This document shows positions 57,321 through 63,871 of a stretch of 63,871 nt of DNA, in pieces. How positions within the stretch are numbered: the stretch's first letter is position 1; each line of letters starts with the position of its first letter. Position numbers and translations under genes: made by a program. The notes under the pieces were generated by a model. That model ran no database searches and was not told where the DNA came from. It saw only the letters and a list, made by a program, of their open reading frames with translations. This stretch comes from Methylococcus sp. GTDB lineage: Bacteria; Pseudomonadota; Gammaproteobacteria; Methylococcales; Methylococcaceae. The stretch is from the NCBI GenBank assembly GCA_028688525.1, contig JAQTYA010000009.1, positions 1-63,871 on the forward strand. The letters run 5' to 3'.

Positions 57321-58865
57321 ATGCAAGACAAACTGATCATTTTCGACACCACCTTGCGCGACGGGGAGCAAAGCCCCGGCGCTTCCATGACCCGGGACGA
57401 GAAGGTCCGTATCGCCAAGGCGCTCGAACGCCTGAAGGTGGACGTGATCGAAGCGGGCTTCCCCGCCGCCAGCCCCGGCGATTTCGAATCGGTGCAGGCC
57501 GTCGCCCGCACCATCAAGGACAGCGCCGTTTGCGGCTTGGCCCGCGCGCTCGACCGCGACATCGACCGGGCCGGCGAAGCGCTCAAGGAAGCCCGCCGCG
57601 CCCGCATCCACACCTTCATCGCCACCTCGCCCATCCACATGCAGCACAAGCTGCAGATGTCGTCCGACCAGGTGGTGGAGTACGCCGTCAAGGCCGTCAA
57701 ACGGGCGCGTCAGTACACCGACGACGTGGAATTCTCGCCCGAGGACGCCGGGCGCTCGGAGGAGGACTTCCTCTGCCGTATCCTGGAAGCCGTCATCGAT
57801 GCCGGCGCTACCACCCTGAACATCCCCGATACGGTGGGCTATGCCTTTCCTGAGCAGTTCGGACGCATGATCGGGCGGCTCATCGAGCGCATCCCGAATT
57901 CCGACAAAGCTGTATTCTCGGTGCATTGCCACAACGACCTGGGGCTGGCCGTCGCCAATTCCCTGGCCGCCGTATTGCACGGCGCGCGGCAGGTGGAATG
58001 CACGATCAACGGCCTGGGCGAACGGGCAGGTAACGCTGCGCTGGAAGAAGTGGTCATGGCGGTGCGGACCCGTAAGGATCTGTTCCACTGCCACACGGAT
58101 ATCGATACGCGGGAAATCGTCGCCTGTTCCAAGCTAGTGTCCAGCATCACCGGCTTCCCGATCCAGCCGAACAAGGCGATCGTCGGCGCTAATGCCTTCG
58201 CCCATGAGTCCGGCATCCACCAGGACGGCGTGCTCAAGAGCCGCGAGACCTACGAAATTATGAGCGCCGAGGACGTAGGCTGGAGCGCCAACCGCATGGT
58301 GCTGGGCAAGCACTCCGGCCGCAACGCCTTCCGCACCCGCATGCTGGAGCTGGGCATCGAATTCGCTTCCGAACAGGAGCTGAACGCCGTGTTCCAGCGC
58401 TTCAAGGTGCTGGCGGACAAGAAGCACGAGATTTTCGACGAAGACCTCCAAGCCCTCATCACCGAGGCGGGAGCCGAGTCCGAAGACGAGCGCGTCAAAC
58501 TGATCGCGCTCCGAGTCTGCTCGGAAACCGGCGAGGTTCCAGAAGCGAGGGTCACCCTCAAATTCGACAGCGAGGAACGCACCGGCGCCTCAACCGGCGG
58601 CGGCGCGGTGGACGCCAGCCTCAAGGCCATCGAATCGCTGCTGCATACCGACACTGCACTGACGCTCTACTCCGTCAACAACATCACCAGCGGCACCGAT
58701 GCCCAGGGCGAGGTCACCGTGCGGCTGGAGAAAGGCGGCCGCATCGTCAACGGCCAGGGCGCCGACACCGATATCGTCATCGCCTCGGCCAAGGCTTACA
58801 TCAACGCCGTGAACAAGCTGCTGGCGCCTACCCAGCGCACTCATCCGCAAGTCGGGGATGTCTGA
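57321..58865 (+). CDS. leuA: 2-isopropylmalate synthase
   Basis: First committed step of leucine synthesis. 514 aa. The HMG-CoA-lyase-like barrel has [31 protein letters not shown] and [16 protein letters not shown]; the C-terminal regulatory domain (about 390-500) binds leucine. The next gene overlaps its end by 8 bp. Confidence 0.97.
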   Translation: MQDKLIIFDTTLRDGEQSPGASMTRDEKVRIAKALERLKVDVIEAGFPAASPGDFESVQAVARTIKDSAVCGLARALDRDIDRAGEALKEARRARIHTFIATSPIHMQHKLQMSSDQVVEYAVKAVKRARQYTDDVEFSPEDAGRSEEDFLCRILEAVIDAGATTLNIPDTVGYAFPEQFGRMIGRLIERIPNSDKAVFSVHCHNDLGLAVANSLAAVLHGARQVECTINGLGERAGNAALEEVVMAVRTRKDLFHCHTDIDTREIVACSKLVSSITGFPIQPNKAIVGANAFAHESGIHQDGVLKSRETYEIMSAEDVGWSANRMVLGKHSGRNAFRTRMLELGIEFASEQELNAVFQRFKVLADKKHEIFDEDLQALITEAGAESEDERVKLIALRVCSETGEVPEARVTLKFDSEERTGASTGGGAVDASLKAIESLLHTDTALTLYSVNNITSGTDAQGEVTVRLEKGGRIVNGQGADTDIVIASAKAYINAVNKLLAPTQRTHPQVGDV

Positions 58866-59631
58866 AGATTCGGAAATCAAGGAACGGCTCCGCCTCCAGT
58901 ATCTGGATGCCATGGGCATCCCGGTCTGGAAGCTACGGAGCCTACCGGCTCAAGGGGCAGAGCCGGCAGCAGATGCCGCTCTGCCAGAGACTCCCGAAAC
59001 CGGCCCAGATTGCAAACAGCAATCTCCCCTATCCGCGACAAAGGTACCGACAATTGGCGCCGGCGACGGCTGGGACAACCTCGCCGTGGAAGTTTCTGTC
59101 TGCGCCCGCTGCGAACTGCAGTGCACCCGCACCCAAACCGTATTCGGCGTCGGCAACCGCCGCGCCACCTGGATGGTGATCGGCGAAGCCCCCGGCGAAC
59201 AGGAAGACCTGCAAGGCGAACCCTTCGTCGGCCGCGCCGGCCAGCTCCTCAACGAGATGCTGCGCGCCATCGGACTGCAGCGGGACGAGGTCTACATCGC
59301 CAACATCCTCAAATGCCGCCCGCCGCGTAACCGCGATCCGAAACCCGAAGAAGTCGCGGCCTGCGAAGGCTATCTCAAGCGCCAGATCGCCCTGCTGCAA
59401 CCCCGCATCATTCTTGCCGCCGGCCGCATCGCCGCGCAGAATCTGCTGAAAACCACCGAAGCCATCGGTAAACTGCGCAGCCGGGTATTCCAGTATGAAG
59501 GCATCCCGCTGGTGATCACCTATCACCCAGCTTATCTGCTGCGATCCCCCCTGGAGAAGCGCAAGGCCTGGCAGGACCTGCTGCTAGCCGTCGAAACCCT
59601 GAACAAGTCACGAGTCCCACCATCGAGCTGA
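58858..59631 (+). CDS. Family 4 uracil-DNA glycosylase (Fe-S)
   Basis: 257 aa. An N-terminal variable region (about 1-75) is followed by the catalytic domain with Fe-S cysteines in CARCELQC and later ILKCRPP and AACEGYL. The uracil pocket is [20 protein letters not shown], and the second motif is TYHPAYLL. It removes uracil from DNA. Overlaps leuA and is followed by rimI, a common pairing. Confidence 0.92.
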   Translation: MSEDSEIKERLRLQYLDAMGIPVWKLRSLPAQGAEPAADAALPETPETGPDCKQQSPLSATKVPTIGAGDGWDNLAVEVSVCARCELQCTRTQTVFGVGNRRATWMVIGEAPGEQEDLQGEPFVGRAGQLLNEMLRAIGLQRDEVYIANILKCRPPRNRDPKPEEVAACEGYLKRQIALLQPRIILAAGRIAAQNLLKTTEAIGKLRSRVFQYEGIPLVITYHPAYLLRSPLEKRKAWQDLLLAVETLNKSRVPPSS

Positions 59632-59634
59632 ACC

Positions 59635-60171
59635 ATGGCCAGCCTGTTCGACCAGATCAAGAAGTGGATGAGCTACGACGCCGAAACCGAGTTATACTAC
59701 AAGCACAATCCCAGCCTAGCCGAACAGGCGGAATACCTGCTGCGCCCCATGAAGAAGATCGACCTCCGGACGGTCATCGACATCGAGCAGAGCGCCTACG
59801 AATTCCCCTGGGAGCCGCCGACCTTCCGCGACTGCCTCAACGTGAACTACGGCTGCTTCGTCGGCGAGAAAGCCGGGCGAATCGTCAGCTACGGCATACT
59901 CTCGGCCGGCGCCGGCGAATCGCACGTCCTCAATCTGTGCGTCGCTCCGCATACCCAGGGCAAGGGTTACGGCCGCATCATGCTCGAACATCTCGTCGAA
60001 GAAGCCCGCCGCCGCAGCGCCGAAGTCATCTTCCTGGAAGTGCGCCCTTCCAACCACAACGCCATCAAGCTCTACCGCGCCCTCGACTTCAACGAAGTCG
60101 GCACCCGCAAGGGCTACTATCCAGCCCGCAACGGCCGCGAGGATGCGCTGGTCATGGCTCGGATGCTCTAG
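59635..60171 (+). CDS. rimI: Ribosomal protein S18 alanine N-acetyltransferase
   Basis: 178-aa GNAT enzyme. The acetyl-CoA loop is VAPHTQGKGYGRIML, followed by LEVRPSNHNAIKLYRALDF. An extra ~37 residues at the N-terminus relative to E. coli RimI are present with ATG 59635; an internal ATG near residue 39 (MKKIDLRTV) would give the standard length. Its end overlaps the convergent sensor kinase by 20 bp. Confidence 0.88.
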   Translation: MASLFDQIKKWMSYDAETELYYKHNPSLAEQAEYLLRPMKKIDLRTVIDIEQSAYEFPWEPPTFRDCLNVNYGCFVGEKAGRIVSYGILSAGAGESHVLNLCVAPHTQGKGYGRIMLEHLVEEARRRSAEVIFLEVRPSNHNAIKLYRALDFNEVGTRKGYYPARNGREDALVMARML

Positions 60172-61552
60172 CCGACAAGGGCAGCGTGACAACGACCCGC
60201 AAACCCGGAGAGCAGTTTTCCGCCCATACCGTACCGCCGCACATCTCCACCGCCCGCTTGGCGATGGCCAAACCCAGGCCGTTTCCTCCCTGCGCCCGTC
60301 CCGAGGCCGACGCTTCCGGAATCCGGAAGAACGGCTCAAATATGGACGCCAGATGCTCTTCCGGGACGCCGGGGCCGCGGTCGCGAACTTCGATCACCGC
60401 ATCCTTTCCCGCAGCCACGCGCTGACGCACCTCCACCGTCCCATGCTCCGGCGCATGACGTATACCATTGCGGACGATGTTTTCCAGTGCGCTCACCAGC
60501 ACCGGCTCCGCAGCATCAATCCGGCAGGTTTCGCTTTGCGTAAGATTCACCCGCTTGCCGGCGGCGCGCGCCTCGAAATCCGCGTCGTCCACCAATTGCG
60601 CGAGCAATCCCGCTAGCTCCAGCGGCCCGGCGCTCGCTCCTTCCGCGCCATCATTCAGCCGCGACCATCGGAGAATCTGGCCGATCAGCCCGTCCAATCG
60701 TGCAATTTCCTGTTCGATCCTCTCATGCTCGCCGTCAGCATTGCCGGCCCCCTTCCGGCGCGCCAGCCCCATGGCAATGGACATCCGCGTCAAAGGCGAG
60801 CGCAGCTCGTGGGACACGTCGCGTAGCAATCGCTGCTGGGCGCTGACCAGACGGTTCAGGCGCTCGGCCATTCGGTTGAAATCGTGACCCAACTGGCCGA
60901 TCTCGTCCCGCCTGGAAACCACAGAGGCGGAAACCGCGGTGTCCAGCCGTCCTTCGTTGATACGCCGGACCGCGGCGCGCAGCTCGCGGATCGGTGCCAC
61001 GAGATAAGCGGTCAAGATGAAGCACAGCGCGCCGCTCACCGCCAGCAGCACCAGAAACACCGAAGGTTCGTGCGACAGCAGCCGCCACAGCTTGTGCAAC
61101 ACATGGGTCGGCTTGGACTTGATCAGATAGGCCAGATATTCCGCGCCCTCGCGCTTGAGCCGGTACGGCCCCAGCAAGACCTGCCCGTCTCGGACCGCGA
61201 TGCGGTATTCCGTGGCGTCGCGGGTTTCCCGAAAGAAATCCCGCAGACTCCCGGGAGGCTCTCGCACCCCAAGCGCCCGGCCGGCCTCGTCGAAAACGTG
61301 GAGGGTATTGCGAAAGCCGCGGGACGCATGCCAGGAGGTCAGCGTGTCCAGCGCCTCGAATCGGTCCCCTGGCAACCGCTCCAGCACCCGCCCTACCGCT
61401 TCCAGCTCGCCGAACAGCGCCTGGCGTTCCGGCAGAATATCGGCCGGATTGACCAGCATGGAGAGCGCAAACGTCAGCGACATCATGACACTGACCATGC
61501 TCAGCCAGAACCAGAGGAAGATTTTCCAGAACAGCCGGTTATGCCGGAACAT
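60152..61552 (-). CDS. cpxA: CpxA-like sensor histidine kinase
   Basis: 466-aa inner-membrane kinase: two helices (about 11-33 and 162-185) flank a ~125-residue periplasmic sensor, followed by a HAMP domain, the phospho-acceptor block LLRDVSHELRSPLTR, and the ATPase blocks NIVRNGIRHA, DRGPGVPEEH and GGNGLGLAIAK. Overlaps the regulator gene by 14 bp. The Cpx assignment rests on the CpxP/Spy-like gene at the head of the operon. Confidence 0.85.
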   Translation of the reverse strand: MFRHNRLFWKIFLWFWLSMVSVMMSLTFALSMLVNPADILPERQALFGELEAVGRVLERLPGDRFEALDTLTSWHASRGFRNTLHVFDEAGRALGVREPPGSLRDFFRETRDATEYRIAVRDGQVLLGPYRLKREGAEYLAYLIKSKPTHVLHKLWRLLSHEPSVFLVLLAVSGALCFILTAYLVAPIRELRAAVRRINEGRLDTAVSASVVSRRDEIGQLGHDFNRMAERLNRLVSAQQRLLRDVSHELRSPLTRMSIAMGLARRKGAGNADGEHERIEQEIARLDGLIGQILRWSRLNDGAEGASAGPLELAGLLAQLVDDADFEARAAGKRVNLTQSETCRIDAAEPVLVSALENIVRNGIRHAPEHGTVEVRQRVAAGKDAVIEVRDRGPGVPEEHLASIFEPFFRIPEASASGRAQGGNGLGLAIAKRAVEMCGGTVWAENCSPGLRVVVTLPLSARASEP

Positions 61553-62255
61553 CGTTCGGGCCGGGAGGCGTGTCGATATAGAAATAGCCGGAGCCGCGCA
61601 CCGTGCGGATCCGCGGACTGCCGTCCGGTTTGTCGCCCAGCTTACGGCGCAGATTGCTCACGTGCATGTCGATAGCGCGGTCGAACGGCGTCAAGCGCCG
61701 GTGCAGTACGATCCGAGTCAACTCGTCGCGTCCAACCAGCGTGCCCGGATTCTCCCCCAGGGTCTTGAGCAGCAGGAACTCCGCGGCGGTGAGTTCGATC
61801 GGCACGCCGGCGCGCCGGACTTCCCGGTTCGCCGGATTGATCGACAAGTCGTCGATTTCGATGAGTTTCGTCCCTGAAGCGGGCCGCGAATCCGGATCGG
61901 TGCGCCGCAGGATCGCCTTGATCCGCGCGACCAGCTCCCGGTGATTGAACGGCTTGGGCAGGTAATCGTCCGCGCCGATTTCCAGGCCCACGACCCGGTC
62001 GAAATCGTCCCCCCGGGCAGTGAGCATCAACACCGGCAAGGACGATTCCTGCCGGATGCGCTTCAGCACCTCGAAGCCGTTGAGGCGTGGCAAAGTCACA
62101 TCCAATAGAGCCAGCCGGTACCGCCCGCTGAGCGCCGCCGCCAGGCCGGCCACGCCGTCATGCACGGCTTCGACTGCATAGCCTTCCAGAGCAAGGTACT
62201 CGCTGAGCAACTCGCACAGCGCCGTGTCGTCGTCGATGAGCAGCAATCGGGTCAT
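61539..62255 (-). CDS. cpxR: CpxR-like response regulator
   Basis: 238 aa from ATG 62255 (MTRLLLIDDD); an upstream TTG at 62285 is an alternative. The receiver domain has acidic pocket DDD and phospho-acceptor Asp in LALLDVTLP (near residue 52), and KPF near 102. An OmpR-type winged helix (about 130-232) ends RTVRGSGYFYI. Confidence 0.88.
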   Translation of the reverse strand: MTRLLLIDDDTALCELLSEYLALEGYAVEAVHDGVAGLAAALSGRYRLALLDVTLPRLNGFEVLKRIRQESSLPVLMLTARGDDFDRVVGLEIGADDYLPKPFNHRELVARIKAILRRTDPDSRPASGTKLIEIDDLSINPANREVRRAGVPIELTAAEFLLLKTLGENPGTLVGRDELTRIVLHRRLTPFDRAIDMHVSNLRRKLGDKPDGSPRIRTVRGSGYFYIDTPPGPNDVPA

Positions 62256-62310
62256 GGGCGAGATCGCAAATCCAGGATGCAGCAATGCACAGGCCGGCTC
62301 GAAGCATGGG

Positions 62311-62658
62311 TTACTGGGGTTTGACCGGCGCCACAGCTTCGGACTCCGCGTCCCGATGCCTGCGATGGCGCTCCTTACGTTCTTCGGCCATCTTATCCAA
62401 TTTTTCTCCCTGCTCCTTGGTCAATACCGCCTTGAGGCGGCTGCACACCTTTTCGTGCAGCGCACGTTTCTGCTCGTGCAGCGCCTTCCGCTGCGGCTCG
62501 AACTCCTCCAGAATCTTGCGCGCCTGCTCGGCTTGTTCGGAATTGAGCTTGAGCTCCTTTTTCATATGCTCCAAACGCTCACTAGGATCGCGCTCGGCGA
62601 AGGCAGGCTGAGCGGCGAGAGCGACGACGAGTGCTAGGAACTTAATTGCGGTTTTCAT
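62311..62658 (-). CDS. CpxP/Spy-like periplasmic protein
   Basis: 115 aa from ATG 62658 (GAGG 8 nt upstream); the open frame runs further up but without protein character. Signal peptide ending AQPAFAERD; the mature part is a Glu/Lys-rich helical hairpin with paired LxxM-type segments. Such proteins bind misfolded proteins or dampen the sensor kinase. First gene of the cpxP-R-A-like operon. Confidence 0.8.
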   Translation of the reverse strand: MKTAIKFLALVVALAAQPAFAERDPSERLEHMKKELKLNSEQAEQARKILEEFEPQRKALHEQKRALHEKVCSRLKAVLTKEQGEKLDKMAEERKERHRRHRDAESEAVAPVKPQ

Positions 62659-62904
62659 GGCAAACCTCGTGGACTGGGAGAAAATGGCGGACATGCGTCG
62701 GCATGTACAGGGCCAATCTAGGCCTGGAAAGCTTGGGAAGACCGCAAGCGAGTGTAAAGATCCGGTAAGCGCAGCAAGGCGCACACCGCCCATCACGTTG
62801 GCCACGAAGAGCCACGGCCTATCCTCGACAGGGCGCGTCAGAAAGATAATGGCGAGATAGCCTGCGAATCCATCGGCCGCGGCCTAATCTGGTCCGCTCG
62901 TCCG
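62659..62904. other. Intergenic stretch upstream of the Cpx-like operon
   Basis: Should contain the operon promoter on the reverse strand. I see no convincing tandem GTAAA CpxR site and no supported gene. Confidence 0.4.
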
Positions 62905-63325
62905 TTCACGAAGACGTGTCCGCCCACCGTGGCATGAATGTGATTTCTGAGGTCAGCTCACGCAGCCAATTTCGCTTCATGGTGCATGATGGGGAGGTCA
63001 CGGCGGAGCTGTTTCGTCAGTATTTCAAGCGGCTGATGGCCTGAGGTGGACGGGCATCCTAAGCACAAGGCCAAGCTGGTCAAGGCGTATGTAGAGCAGC
63101 AGCAGGGAAAGTTGAAATTGGTGTACCTGCCCCCCATTCCCCGTCGTTGAATCCGGACGAGCGGGTCTGTGGCTATGTGTCAAATCGCGGATGGCCAAAC
63201 AATTACCCGAGAACAAAGAAGACTTAAAACAACGCCTCATCAGAGTATTGCGACGGTTTCAGAAGCTACAGAAAGTGGTATCGGCATTCTTCCGGCGACC
63301 AGAGTGTCGATACGCCGCAACATGA
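62905..63325 (+). pseudogene. IS630-family transposase remnant
   Basis: Fragments of the DDE domain remain in several frames: MNVISEVSSRSQFRFMVHDG, then VDGHPKHKAKLVKAYVEQQQ, PSLNPDERV (with the DDE-domain Glu) and LRRFQKLQKVVSAFFRRPEC at the C-terminus. At least one deletion after RLMA and frameshifts near 63130 and 63190 separate them, and the N-terminal DNA-binding part is missing. No terminal repeats found. Confidence 0.85.
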
Positions 63326-63380
63326 CAATGATTAATTTATGATTAGCAAAAGGATGATCTTTGTCATCTTCAGATGGGCT

Positions 63381-63871
63381 CTATGTCAGGGGTACTGTCA
63401 TGTCAAACCTGGGAAGGCGGACGGTAAACTCGCTGCCGCAATTGGGTATGCTCTGCACCTCTATTTTTCCGCCATGCTCTTTAACGATCGAATAACAAAT
63501 TGACAACCCAAGACCGGTACCCTTACCCGCGGCTGAAGTAGTATAAAATGGATCGAAAATCTTGTCGATATCCGAATCCAGTATACCACATCCGGTATCA
63601 GTGACGTTGATGCTAAAATAATACACCTCCTCCTCCAGCCACAACTTTAATGTGCCACCATCCGGCATAGCATTGATCGCATTTAGTAAAAGATTGATAA
63701 AAACCTGCTGGATCAAATTCGCAATACCTTTTATCATTCTTGGTGAAGACGGCACATCCCAAAAGAGCTCGATGTTCTGAACTTTTGCCTGGTTAGAAAT
63801 CAATAGAAGCGTTTCTTCAAGCACCGGAACTAAATCGATTGGAATCAGATCGGTCCGCGTGACGGGACGAG
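63381..63871 (-). CDS. Sensor histidine kinase, C-terminal part
   Basis: The gene runs off the window edge; about 163 residues are seen. The ATPase domain is intact: N box NLLLNAINAMP, G1 DTGCGI, F box FDPFYTT, and G2 GKGTGLGLSICYSIVKEHGG. The style is that of NtrB-type or PAS-containing kinases. It is distinctly richer in A/T than the rest of the window and borders an IS remnant, suggesting horizontal transfer. Confidence 0.88.
   Translation of the reverse strand, partial: RPVTRTDLIPIDLVPVLEETLLLISNQAKVQNIELFWDVPSSPRMIKGIANLIQQVFINLLLNAINAMPDGGTLKLWLEEEVYYFSINVTDTGCGILDSDIDKIFDPFYTTSAAGKGTGLGLSICYSIVKEHGGKIEVQSIPNCGSEFTVRLPRFDMTVPLT

Overview
The window looks like chromosomal DNA of a GC-rich gammaproteobacterium, most likely a methanotroph of the Methylococcaceae (Methylococcus-like). 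The main pointers are an octahaem hydroxylamine oxidoreductase with its partner HaoB next to cytochrome c maturation genes, gammaproteobacterial housekeeping clusters (rplU-rpmA-obgE-proB; murJ-ribF-ileS-lspA; ilvB-ilvH-ilvC-pssA-leuA), and a copper efflux system with a multicopper oxidase. The genus is an inference. No rRNA, tRNA, CRISPR array or intact mobile element was seen.

Layout. 1-5.2 kb: end of an unknown gene, then haoA-haoB-ccmA-ccmB-ccmC (ammonia co-oxidation and haem export). 5.2-7.5 kb: amidase and outer-membrane protein, reverse strand. 7.6-11.1 kb: reverse-strand phosphate block of lower GC (OprP/O-type porin, small lipoprotein, PstS), with an 11-bp-phased tandem Pho box before the porin. 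11.2-14.6 kb: unknown envelope proteins, then a LexA/CI-like self-cleaving repressor with two near-identical operators and a 45-aa protein. 14.6-20.3 kb: GH13 and GH35 glycosidases and a sulfatase. 20.7-23.2 kb: a secreted His-rich protein, then a PlcP-like phospholipase and a glycosyltransferase that look like a phosphate-starvation lipid-remodelling pair, with divergent Pho boxes and a candidate ~70-nt PhoB-dependent small RNA. 23.5-34.5 kb: epimerase, two tiny membrane or lipoprotein genes and housekeeping genes. 34.5-41.1 kb: TetR-HlyD-EmrB efflux and metE/metR. 41.1-48.9 kb: CusCBA-type RND efflux and a multicopper oxidase. 49.2-51.8 kb: three tandem paralogues of an unrecognised exported family, two with pentapeptide repeats. 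52.0-52.7 kb: a Fur-box promoter driving two small proteins. 52.9-60.2 kb: branched-chain amino acid synthesis, pssA, a family 4 uracil-DNA glycosylase and rimI. 60.1-62.7 kb: Cpx-like envelope stress operon. 62.9-63.9 kb: a decayed IS630 transposase and the AT-rich end of a histidine kinase, probably acquired DNA.

How the genes fit together. Two separate places carry phased GTCAT-type repeats typical of PhoB sites. One serves phosphate uptake across the outer membrane and periplasm; the other serves replacement of phospholipid by glycolipid and possibly a regulatory RNA. Together they suggest a phosphate-starvation programme. A second theme is metal handling: copper efflux and oxidation, a His-rich secreted protein, and a Fur-controlled small-protein pair. 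The most novel-looking items are the PhoB-linked small RNA candidate, the twin-operator repressor with its micro-protein, the three-paralogue cluster, and the Fur-box small-protein pair.
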